8,839 nucleotides of DNA from positions 1 through 8,839 of the forward strand of contig DFKZ01000104.1 of assembly GCA_002373975.1 (NCBI GenBank). The letters run 5' to 3'. This DNA is from Lachnospiraceae bacterium UBA3632 (GTDB taxonomy: Bacteria; Bacillota; Clostridia; Lachnospirales; Lachnospiraceae). The notes beneath the pieces were generated by a model. That model saw only the letters and a list, made by a program, of their open reading frames with translations, was not told the DNA's origin and did not search any database. Shown here in pieces: positions 1-6,510 of this stretch (position 1 is its first letter; every line of letters starts with the position of its first letter). The translations under genes and the position numbers were made by a program.

Positions 1-70
1 GTCACACTTAACTTAATGACATTGAGCTTAGATGCTCCGGCTTTTGAATATCATATCAGACATATAGGAT

Positions 71-739
71 TCAGACGTTAAATCTTCTCTGTATCTCGTT
101 TAGAACCATTCTTCCCTTGAATATTACGGCTCCTATAAACAGGATAACGCTCAGTATCATACAGATTATCCATGCCAGTTTCATTCCTTTTCCAAAGAAA
201 TAAAGGAAAATATAAGGGATGACACCCACAAAAAGGTTCGTCAGAAGATAGGACATGGTATTTCCCTTTTTATCTATCATCGCCAGCACAAAATTGGTGA
301 TGATGTTTCCGATAAGAACGATCGGTACGATCCAGTAAACCGTAAAGGGCAGGAATCCCAGAAAGTAAGAGGTGATCACCAGCATTATAAGGGTGATGAA
401 GACCATCCATGTGACCTTTCTGGCTGATCCGGTTCCGGGCTTGAACTGCCGCATTATTCCAAATTCGAAAGCAACCAGCCACATGGTGAGGAGCAGGCTC
501 CAGTGCAGATCAGGATAGGGCGGTATCGTGATGTGAAACAGAAAATCCGCCGATAATCCCGCTATCACAAGCACCCAGACAACAAAGAGCTGGACCTTAT
601 AGTACAAGGAGCGGCGCTGCTGCTGTGTCTGCTTGGGAAAGTAGGGCTCTTCGGCTTCTCCCATCAGTTTGCTCTGGCAGATCGGACACTTGACCAGATC
701 ACCGCCGACTTCAATTTTACAGTAAGGACATTTCCTCAT
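71..739 (-). CDS. Zinc-ribbon six-span membrane protein (DUF6320-like)
   Basis: The 222-residue protein starts with a zinc-ribbon-like knuckle pair, CPYC (residues 4-7) and CPIC (residues 18-21), followed by a polar Gln/Arg-rich stretch to about residue 46. Six hydrophobic spans follow, near 49-68, 79-97, 108-127, 135-155, 163-182 and 189-208. It ends in a basic tail (EIQRRFNV). The four cysteines probably bind one zinc on the cytoplasmic side. I recognise the architecture as DUF6320-like, a family with no established function. The start is secure: a strong GGAGGTGA lies 7 nt before the ATG, inside the end of the upstream acyltransferase gene, and the two genes share one base (TGATG). As last gene of the esterase-acyltransferase operon, it may be a membrane anchor or transporter for that pathway; this is inference. 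The gene is secure, the function unknown. Confidence 0.85.
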   Translation of the reverse strand: MRKCPYCKIEVGGDLVKCPICQSKLMGEAEEPYFPKQTQQQRRSLYYKVQLFVVWVLVIAGLSADFLFHITIPPYPDLHWSLLLTMWLVAFEFGIMRQFKPGTGSARKVTWMVFITLIMLVITSYFLGFLPFTVYWIVPIVLIGNIITNFVLAMIDKKGNTMSYLLTNLFVGVIPYIFLYFFGKGMKLAWIICMILSVILFIGAVIFKGRMVLNEIQRRFNV

Positions 740-1995
740 CAGCGAATCACCTCCGTTGCATATACTCTGATGTTCACTCCCGTGCCTGAAAGACCTCTGA
801 CGAAGTTCTTGATTATACCGGTATTGACATAGGGCGAAGAAATGCCGAGCGTGAGATCACCGTTATAGCTGAACATGGTTGAGAACAGTTTGTTTGCACT
901 GCAGAATCCGCTGTAATTATCTATCTGCTCGCCCATGTCCCCGGGGGGTGACATGATACCCATGTTTGAAAAGACCATGGTGGCTTTTTTGTCGGATCGC
1001 ATAGAGAAGTATTTCACAACAGGCTGCTTGATCAGCAGGGGAACGGCTCTTACAGGCGCAAAGAACTCCATGGTCTCGAAACTGTCCATCTGCTTTTTAA
1101 TCCTTTCGGGATCCAGCTTGCTTTTGAAAGAAGCATCAAACTCTTTTGCAAGGTCTTCAAGCGAGATATCACCGTCAAACACATGGGAAACATTCACGTT
1201 ATTAAAAAAGTTCCTCGTGGTATAAGAAGGATAATAATTCCTGAGATTGACCGGAAGAGAAACGGTAATCGGAAGCTTCCTTTTTCTGGGGGGAATTTCC
1301 TCATTTATGGCCAGCATCCACGCCGCACCCAGATAGCTTGTAAGTGATACGCCGAGAGCCTTTGCCCTTGGGAGTATCTGATCCACCGGCATATGTATCT
1401 CAAAAAACTGAAGCTGGTTATATTGAAGCTTAAGTCCGCCGGGATGGTAAGAAATCTGCTTTGGCTGCCTGCCTGAGAGAGAAAGATCCATGTTTTCAAA
1501 GAACTGCCTGTAGCTGTCCTCACTCAGGTCTTCTGCGGAAGCCCCCGAATGGATCGCGATATCCTTGAATCTTCCTGGAAATTTCAGTTTCAGATAATCA
1601 AGAACGATGATATTAAGGAACTCCAAAGCTCCCGTGCCGTCACATATGGCATGAAAAATATCGAGATTTATCCTGTTTCTGAAATAGGTCACCTGATAAT
1701 GAAGCATTGATTTTGCGTGTACATATAAAAGCGGACATACTCGGTCATGTTCTTCGGTTACCACCGGAAGGATATCCGTGTCCTCAAGGTAGTGCCAGAA
1801 TATACCTCTGCGGATGCGCACCTGTACCTGGGGCCTGTCCTGAATTGCCGAGAGCACCGCTTCCTGCAACAGATCGGGCTCTATATTTTCTTTCAGAGTA
1901 CAGCTTACTCTGAGTGCTCTCGTGTCTCTTTTGTTTACTGTGGCCAGAAATACCTTGGCTACATTGTCTAGTTTATACCAGTTGGTACTGCTCAT
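739..1995 (-). CDS. Stand-alone condensation / alcohol acetyltransferase-fold acyltransferase
   Basis: This 418-residue protein has the size and landmarks of a single two-lobed CoA-dependent acyltransferase or condensation domain. The catalytic HxxxDG motif is intact as HAICDG (residues 115-120, with H115 as the expected general base). Other typical elements are PVNLRNYYPS (248-257) and SNMG (343-346) in the C-terminal lobe. No adenylation, carrier or thioesterase domain is fused or adjacent, so it is more like the stand-alone enzymes of the COG4908/AATase type, which move an acyl group from CoA or a carrier protein to an alcohol or amine, than an NRPS module. Acceptor and donor are unknown. 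The ATG lies 6 nt after the hydrolase stop codon. The best ribosome binding match (GGAGA) is rather far, 13 nt upstream, so coupled translation is likely. It overlaps the next gene by one base. Confidence 0.88.
   Translation of the reverse strand: MSSTNWYKLDNVAKVFLATVNKRDTRALRVSCTLKENIEPDLLQEAVLSAIQDRPQVQVRIRRGIFWHYLEDTDILPVVTEEHDRVCPLLYVHAKSMLHYQVTYFRNRINLDIFHAICDGTGALEFLNIIVLDYLKLKFPGRFKDIAIHSGASAEDLSEDSYRQFFENMDLSLSGRQPKQISYHPGGLKLQYNQLQFFEIHMPVDQILPRAKALGVSLTSYLGAAWMLAINEEIPPRKRKLPITVSLPVNLRNYYPSYTTRNFFNNVNVSHVFDGDISLEDLAKEFDASFKSKLDPERIKKQMDSFETMEFFAPVRAVPLLIKQPVVKYFSMRSDKKATMVFSNMGIMSPPGDMGEQIDNYSGFCSANKLFSTMFSYNGDLTLGISSPYVNTGIIKNFVRGLSGTGVNIRVYATEVIR
747..754 (-). promoter_or_regulatory. 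Strong ribosome binding site of the DUF6320-like gene
   Basis: GGAGGTGA on the minus strand, 7 nt before the ATG at 739 and inside the last codons of the acyltransferase gene. It is the strongest Shine-Dalgarno match of the left operon, so the small membrane protein may be made in excess of the two enzymes. Confidence 0.8.
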
Positions 1996-2001
1996 TAACT
2001 G

Positions 2002-2910
2002 TTACTTGTCTCCGTTCAAATCTTTTTCTATATGGCGTGAAAGCCTTTTAATGGCCAGTGAGGCTATTTTAACCGGCATCTGCTGATACACATGCCATCC
2101 CTTTTCCTCGATATCAAGCTCGGCTCTTCCGCCGGCATCGTTGATTTTTTTGCAAAGCCTTATGCTGTCGTCCAGAAGTATCTCGTTTTTTCCGGCCATT
2201 ATGTAGGTGTGGGGAAAACCTTCAAAGCTTCCGAAGAGCGGACTGAACCTGGGGTCATCCGGATCGCCGGCTCCCGCGATGTATGCTTTTGCGGCATTTT
2301 CCACAAATTCCCCGGATAGCACGGGATCTATGTCCCGGTTTGATTCATAGGAATCTGCCGTACCCGTCATGTCCGCCCATGGACTGAAAAGGATCAGCTC
2401 GCGGGGGACCGGTCTGTTATCACTCAGAAGCTTCTGGGTGAGACAGAGCGCCAGGTTACCTCCGGCGGAATCGCCGGCCATAAGAATATGCGATGGAGAG
2501 TACATACCTCCGGTCAGATGGTCCCACACCGACAAACCGTCCTCTATGGCAGCCGGATAAGCATGCTCCGGGGCAAGACGGTAAGCAAAAGTAAATGTGG
2601 TAAAGCCTGTAGCCACGGCCATTTTTTTGGCGAGGATACGCGCATAATCAAGGCCTCCGCTCAGATATCCTCCGCCGTGGACGTAAAGTATCACATAATG
2701 GGGGTTGTAATTTGAAAGGCTTTTCACCGTTTCGCATCTGATCTCCCCTACAGTGAAATGCTCGATATCAACATCTCCCTTGGGCGTGGCAAGCCGGCTG
2801 AATCGCTCCACGGACTCGCGGTGCTTTTTTATGTCCTCTTCATCAGTGGAACTGCCTGATATGAAATTCAAAGCCTTCATGGCTTTCATAAGGGGGCCGT
2901 TTAAATCCAT
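2002..2910 (-). CDS. HSL-type alpha/beta hydrolase (esterase/lipase)
   Basis: This 302-residue cytoplasmic hydrolase belongs to the hormone-sensitive-lipase (type IV) group, which cleaves short-chain carboxylic esters. It shows the oxyanion motif HGGGY (78-82), the nucleophile elbow GDSAG (146-150, Ser148), a C-terminal acid region NEILLDD (242-248) and the catalytic histidine in KGWH (H273). The catalytic acid is either Glu243, which sits where many relatives carry Asp, or one of Asp247/Asp248. There is no signal peptide. I place the start at the ATG at 2910. A TTG two codons upstream (2916) would extend the frame but lies between the -10 box and the likely transcription start. Neither start has a Shine-Dalgarno sequence. 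It is first gene of a three-gene operon with an acyltransferase, suggesting that one enzyme makes and the other cleaves or edits an ester. The substrate is unknown. Confidence 0.9.
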   Translation of the reverse strand: MDLNGPLMKAMKALNFISGSSTDEEDIKKHRESVERFSRLATPKGDVDIEHFTVGEIRCETVKSLSNYNPHYVILYVHGGGYLSGGLDYARILAKKMAVATGFTTFTFAYRLAPEHAYPAAIEDGLSVWDHLTGGMYSPSHILMAGDSAGGNLALCLTQKLLSDNRPVPRELILFSPWADMTGTADSYESNRDIDPVLSGEFVENAAKAYIAGAGDPDDPRFSPLFGSFEGFPHTYIMAGKNEILLDDSIRLCKKINDAGGRAELDIEEKGWHVYQQMPVKIASLAIKRLSRHIEKDLNGDK

Positions 2911-2917
2911 AAACAAT

Positions 2918-2926
2918 ATTATACCA
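2918..2926 (-). promoter_or_regulatory. Extended -10 promoter of the hydrolase operon
   Basis: The minus strand reads TGGTATAAT, a perfect TGn extension plus consensus -10 hexamer. There is no good -35 at 17 bp (CAGAGA), which extended -10 promoters tolerate. Only 7 nt separate the hexamer from the ATG at 2910, so transcription would begin at or next to the start codon, giving a leaderless or nearly leaderless mRNA. The region is AT-rich, so a chance match is possible. Confidence 0.5.
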
Positions 2927-2992
2927 TAAAATATCCAATGTCTCTGCGATAAAATAAATGTTTGAAAAATACGATGTTCATAAATCTTTAGT

Positions 2993-3019
2993 TTGTGATA
3001 TCATTATAGATACTTTAAT
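2993..3019 (+). promoter_or_regulatory. Possible promoter of the apbE-like gene
   Basis: TTGTGA (4 of 6 bases to the -35 consensus) and TTTAAT (5 of 6 to the -10) are separated by a short 15-bp spacer. They lie 38 nt before the start codon, in the divergent intergenic region 2911-3057. An 8-bp palindrome TGATATCA (2996-3003) overlaps the proposed -35. This is the best pair I can see, but the spacing is suboptimal, so the call is weak. No riboswitch-like fold was recognised in this gap. Confidence 0.25.
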
Positions 3020-3042
3020 TGATTGTAACAGTGTTCTTATAT

Positions 3043-3050
3043 AAGGAGAG
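3043..3050 (+). promoter_or_regulatory. Ribosome binding site that sets the apbE start
   Basis: AAGGAGAG lies 7 nt before the ATG at 3058. This favours that ATG over an in-frame upstream ATG at 3019, which would add 13 residues before the signal peptide and has no such site. Confidence 0.85.
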
Positions 3051-3057
3051 ATCGATC

Positions 3058-4371
3058 ATGAAGGTAAAATCATTAACAGGTGTGCTGCTTGCGGCAATCC
3101 TTGCATTATCGGGCTGTGTCGGTAATGTGGGAACGATCAGTGAAAAAAAGGAAAGTCCGGCAGTAGATGATGTGCAGGAAGAAACTGTCGTGACGGAACC
3201 CGAAAGCGAGCCGGAACAGTCGGCGGAGGTTGCCGGGGATGAGACGGCTGAGGCAGAGCCTGAGCCCGAGGAGGAAGAAGAGGATGAGGATGAGCCGGAG
3301 GAGGAGCAAGGCCCTCCGTTTTCCGATTCGCTGGAGATAAATACTGCTGACGGCAAGTCAGTAGCAGCATTTTATGCCTTAGATACAGTTATAAGCATGA
3401 CAATATACGGCCCGGAATCAGAGAATGCCTTAAAGGCTGCAGCAGACCTTATTGACCGTCTTGACAGGGTCATATCGCCACAGAGGGAGGGCTCGGAGCT
3501 TAGGATCCTCAACGAGAACGGAAATGCCATATGCTCCGATGAACTGATAGAGGCTGTAAGCCTTGGACAGGAATACGGCAAAGCGACGGATGGTGCATTT
3601 AACATCGCCATTTACCCGGTCGTTGATGCATGGGGATTCTTCTCGGGAGAATACCGGGTTCCCGAAGCAGAGGAGATAGAAGAACTCCTTACGCTGGCCA
3701 GACCGGAGGATGTAAAAGAGGCGGAGCGTCCGTCGAAGGAATGGTCCAACGGACGAAGGAACAGTAAGCTTAAAAAGGGAATAGTCTTTGAAACAGAGGG
3801 AATGAAGATCGACCTTGGCGGAATTGGAAAAGGTTACATAGCGGATAAGATCGCGCTGATGTTTAACGAGGATTACGCTGATGGTGTAACCGGCGCTGTC
3901 ATAAGCCTTGGGGGAAATATCATCTGCCTTGGGAAAAAGCCTGAAGGCAAGTCTTTTAAGGTTGGGCTGCAGGACCCGGGCAAAGCTGTGGGAGAATACC
4001 TGGCAGTGATTACTGCAGCAACATCATCGGAGGGAAATCTGACTCCGTATTCAATCGTAACTTCCGGTAATTACGAGAGATTTTTTGAGGTTGACGGAGT
4101 GAAGTACACCCATATTATCGACCCGGAGACCGGATATCCCGTGGAAAACGGCCTTGCCTCCGTCACCGTTACAAGTGATGATTCCGCTCTTGCGGATGCC
4201 CTTACAACAGCGCTTTTTGTTATGGGATATGATAAAGCAGTGGAGTTCTGGCGGTCGGGTACATATGATTTTGAGATGGCACTCATAGACGAGAACGGTA
4301 AATTATACCTTACGGAAGGATTGAAAGATCAGGTAAAGAGCTACGTGCAGACTGAGATAATAACCAGATGA
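3058..4371 (+). CDS. apbE: FAD:protein FMN transferase, lipoprotein form (ApbE)
   Basis: ApbE enzymes split FAD and attach FMN to a threonine or serine of target proteins. This 437-residue form is exported and lipid-anchored: it has a short basic start, a hydrophobic core and a lipobox LSGC with the modified cysteine at Cys20. Residues 21-85 form a disordered, strongly acidic spacer with an almost pure Glu/Asp/Pro run at about 64-84. The catalytic domain covers about 100-437, with ALDTVIS (107-113), DGAFNI (178-183), DLGGIGKGY (252-260), LGGN (284-287), SGNYERFF (336-343), HIIDPETGYPV (352-362) and ADALTTALFV (379-388). Asp380 and Thr384 are the expected Mg-binding residues. It is a single gene divergent from the hydrolase operon and convergent with the ECF operon, with 37 bp between the stop codons. 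No flavoprotein target (such as an RnfG/NqrC or FMN-bind protein) is visible here. The family call is firm. Confidence 0.95.
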   Translation: MKVKSLTGVLLAAILALSGCVGNVGTISEKKESPAVDDVQEETVVTEPESEPEQSAEVAGDETAEAEPEPEEEEEDEDEPEEEQGPPFSDSLEINTADGKSVAAFYALDTVISMTIYGPESENALKAAADLIDRLDRVISPQREGSELRILNENGNAICSDELIEAVSLGQEYGKATDGAFNIAIYPVVDAWGFFSGEYRVPEAEEIEELLTLARPEDVKEAERPSKEWSNGRRNSKLKKGIVFETEGMKIDLGGIGKGYIADKIALMFNEDYADGVTGAVISLGGNIICLGKKPEGKSFKVGLQDPGKAVGEYLAVITAATSSEGNLTPYSIVTSGNYERFFEVDGVKYTHIIDPETGYPVENGLASVTVTSDDSALADALTTALFVMGYDKAVEFWRSGTYDFEMALIDENGKLYLTEGLKDQVKSYVQTEIITR

Positions 4372-4408
4372 ACGGATACGGAAAAGGGAACCTGACCGGC
4401 AGATGAGG

Positions 4409-5038
4409 TCATATTCTGTATTTGCTTATGATCCTGCCTAATCGCTTTCCGAACGGAGGGTCCAAAAGCAGGATAAACACGGCATTTGAAACCGAATAGA
4501 GTACGGTGTATGGAACAGCAGCGGCGAGGGCGGCAAGATAGCCTTCGCCGTTTATTGTGCCGTAAGTCCAGAGCATGGTCCAGGTATCAAGAAAGAAGGA
4601 GTAAAACACTCCGGATACAAGTCCGTATATGCACAGGATTGGAAGGCGCAATCTGCTTACAGGGGGCTTTGCTCCCGAAAGAAGCTTCCCTATAAGGGCA
4701 GCGATAAGTCCTATAAGTCCCAGAGCAGTCATCTGGAAAGGTGTCCAGGGGCCCTGCCCGAAATAGAAATTGGAGATAAATGCCGAGAGGCATCCGCACA
4801 AAAAGCCTGCTTCGGGCCCAAGGTATACCCCCGTCAGGATGACTATGGCTGCCATGGGCTTGAATGCGGGAAGGGCGGCAAAGATAAAACGGCTTACAAT
4901 GGAAAGAGCCGTCATTACAGAGATGAGAATAAGCCTGCGCACTCCGGTGCGGCGCCTGTCAAGGCGCAGGAAAACCGCTGCGAGGGATCCCGTAATAATA
5001 ACGATTGATATTAAAATATAGTATTTTTCAAAAATCAT
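4409..5038 (-). CDS. ECF transporter S component (substrate-binding membrane subunit)
   Basis: This 209-residue, very hydrophobic protein has about six to seven spans: near 7-25, 35-56, 61-80, 82-92, 103-121, 132-152 and 165-192. A basic cytoplasmic loop (DRRRTGVRR, 27-35) follows the first span, which looks like an N-terminal addition to the usual six-helix S-component fold. The loop FYFGQGPWTPFQM (91-103) is the most distinctive motif. I associate it with ECF S components that travel with their own T and A subunits, but I cannot assign a substrate from it. The start overlaps the ATPase stop as ATGA and has no Shine-Dalgarno sequence, so synthesis probably depends on translational coupling. 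Being last in an operon with EcfT and a fused ATPase marks it as a dedicated (group I) S component. The corrinoid or flavin assignment is open. Confidence 0.85.
   Translation of the reverse strand: MIFEKYYILISIVIITGSLAAVFLRLDRRRTGVRRLILISVMTALSIVSRFIFAALPAFKPMAAIVILTGVYLGPEAGFLCGCLSAFISNFYFGQGPWTPFQMTALGLIGLIAALIGKLLSGAKPPVSRLRLPILCIYGLVSGVFYSFFLDTWTMLWTYGTINGEGYLAALAAAVPYTVLYSVSNAVFILLLDPPFGKRLGRIISKYRI
4934..4970. repeat. Overlapping inverted repeats early in the S-component gene
   Basis: A perfect 7-bp inverted repeat, CCTGCGC (4934-4940) with GCGCAGG (4964-4970), overlaps a perfect 6-bp hairpin, GCGCCT (4952-4957) with AGGCGC (4962-4967) around a 4-nt loop. The two stems share bases and cannot form together. 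They lie about 70-105 nt inside the S-component gene, in its arginine-rich loop, so repeated CGC arginine codons may explain them without any function. Confidence 0.4.
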
Positions 5039-6507
5039 ATGGAATAAAGTTTATTCTGTCTGAAGAATTCTTCGGCCGGCTTAAAAGCGGTCAGTCTTCC
5101 CATGGACATTATGGAGCAATAGTCAGCGGCAGCATATGCAAAATTAAGGTCATGCGTTGACATAATCACGGTTTTTCCGTTTTTTGTAAACCTGTTCAGT
5201 TCTTCGAGCATCACCCGGGCCATATTTGGGTCGAGTCCTTTTGTAGGTTCGTCGAGAAGTATGATGTCCGGTGATGATGCGGTGATCTTTGCCAGAGCAA
5301 GGAGCTGCTTTTCTCCTCCGCTCAGGTCATAGGGGCTCGAATCGGGACTAAATGAGTTTACATAATTTGGATAGTTTTCCGGCTTTAATCCCACTAAAGC
5401 AAGGTCGCTCCTGATAGTATTTCCCACGAATAAAAGGTCAACATTCTGGGGAAGGTAGGATATGGACGGCTTCCTGACCGAATAGGAGATCTTTCCCTCC
5501 TGCGGTTTACATAATCCGGAGATCAGATTGAGCAAAGTCGTTTTGCCCGCGGCATTACACCCGAATATTCCGTAGCACTTCCCCGGCATAAATTCAGAGC
5601 TGAGACAGCGGATCACATCTTTGGAATTTTTATCATATCTGAAGTACACATCGCGGAGGGAGAGGACCGGTTTACTCTGCTCTGAAGCTGCGGAGGATCC
5701 ACTGTTTTCCGGTTCCGGGCCGTTTCCTTCACCCGGCTTACGACGGAAACGGACATTTATATCAATGGGGGGAAGGAGCTTTCTAACTGCGGGAAGCACT
5801 TCTTCGGGATTTCCCTGAGCGATGATCTCTCCCTTATTCATTAGCACAAGCTTGTCGGTTATGGGCAGCAGGCTTTCAATTTTGTGCTCTGCTATTATCA
5901 TTGTTATTCCAAGCTGGTCATGGAGCCTTTTAAGCGTGGAGAGGAAAATCTCCGCGGCCTCGGGGTCAAGCTGCGAAATTGGCTCATCCAGCAGCAGAAG
6001 CTTTGGAGAGATGGCTAGAAGCGAGGCCAAAAGCACAAGCTGCTTCTGTCCGCCGGAAAGAGAAGCGGTGTTTTCATCCGATATCGATTCAAGCCTGAAA
6101 AAGGAAAGGATCTCCGCAATCCGGTTTTCCGTGTCGCTGCGTTTATACCCGAGGTTTTCAAGCCCAAAAGCAATTTCATGCCAGACTTTGTCGGTGACGA
6201 TCTGATCCTCGGGATTCTGGAAAAGCAGTGCGATCTTTTCCGCCTGTTCCACCGGAGAAAGAAGAGAGAGCTTCTTACCTTCAAAGAATATCTCTCCATC
6301 AAGCGCACCTTCAGGAGCTATTTCCTGCTTGGTCAGCTTGAGAAGAGTGGATTTACCGCACCCGGTGGGACCGCACAGAGTCACTATGCTCCCCTCCTCT
6401 ACGGAGAGGGAGAGGCTTTTTAGCGCAGGCCCGGCTGCCGGCTTTGCACCGCCTTCGTTATAAATGCTGTATGTGAAGCTCAGGTTGTTTATTTTAAGGA
6501 TATCCAT
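5035..6507 (-). CDS. Fused double ATPase of an ECF transporter (EcfA-EcfA')
   Basis: The 490-residue protein contains two complete ABC ATPase domains, so one polypeptide supplies the ATPase pair that most ECF systems encode as two genes. Domain 1 (about 1-245) has Walker A GPTGCGKST (46-54), Q-loop FQNPEDQ (96-102), signature LSGGQ (150-154), Walker B LLLLDEP (170-176) and switch His208. A Pro/Gly/Ser-rich linker (about 246-279) leads to domain 2 (280-490), with Walker A GCNAAGKTT (316-324), Q-loop Gln354, signature LSGGE (395-399), Walker B IILLDEP (415-421) and His452. The second Walker A has Ala where the consensus GxxGxGK has its middle Gly. Cytoplasmic, it should drive EcfT and the S component. 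AAAGGA lies 10 nt before the ATG. The gene starts 3 nt after ecfT and overlaps the S-component gene by 4 nt. Confidence 0.95.
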   Translation of the reverse strand: MDILKINNLSFTYSIYNEGGAKPAAGPALKSLSLSVEEGSIVTLCGPTGCGKSTLLKLTKQEIAPEGALDGEIFFEGKKLSLLSPVEQAEKIALLFQNPEDQIVTDKVWHEIAFGLENLGYKRSDTENRIAEILSFFRLESISDENTASLSGGQKQLVLLASLLAISPKLLLLDEPISQLDPEAAEIFLSTLKRLHDQLGITMIIAEHKIESLLPITDKLVLMNKGEIIAQGNPEEVLPAVRKLLPPIDINVRFRRKPGEGNGPEPENSGSSAASEQSKPVLSLRDVYFRYDKNSKDVIRCLSSEFMPGKCYGIFGCNAAGKTTLLNLISGLCKPQEGKISYSVRKPSISYLPQNVDLLFVGNTIRSDLALVGLKPENYPNYVNSFSPDSSPYDLSGGEKQLLALAKITASSPDIILLDEPTKGLDPNMARVMLEELNRFTKNGKTVIMSTHDLNFAYAAADYCSIMSMGRLTAFKPAEEFFRQNKLYSI

Positions 6508-6510
6508 AAT

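Noticed and set aside
1..70. Search for a terminator after the DUF6320-like gene.
   Set aside because: Only a weak imperfect repeat (GTCA...TGAC around 1-20) is present, without a GC-rich stem or T-run. The true terminator may lie outside the window.
935..954. Near-palindrome ATGTCCCCGGGGGGTGACAT inside the acyltransferase gene, which could look like an operator.
   Set aside because: It encodes the ordinary Pro-Pro-Gly segment of the acyltransferase, one arm has a bulge, and there is no adjacent promoter.
739..1995. NRPS condensation domain as part of a natural-product cluster.
   Set aside because: The HxxxDG fold is present, but there is no adenylation, carrier or thioesterase domain and no tailoring gene nearby, so a stand-alone acyltransferase fits better.
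3106..3370. Several overlapping minus-strand open frames rich in Ser, Pro or Leu opposite the start of apbE.
   Set aside because: They are the antisense reading of the GAG/GAA-rich acidic spacer, which lacks stop codons in the reverse frames. They have no plausible start sites or domains.
4393..4411. Possible bidirectional terminator between the convergent apbE and S-component genes (TGACC / GGTCA).
   Set aside because: The stem is only 5 bp with a 9-nt loop, and no T-run follows on either strand, so it is not a credible intrinsic terminator.
5822..6205. A 127-residue plus-strand open frame opposite the fused ATPase gene.
   Set aside because: It is Ser/Ile-rich, lies wholly antisense to conserved ABC ATPase motifs and has no recognisable domain or ribosome binding site.
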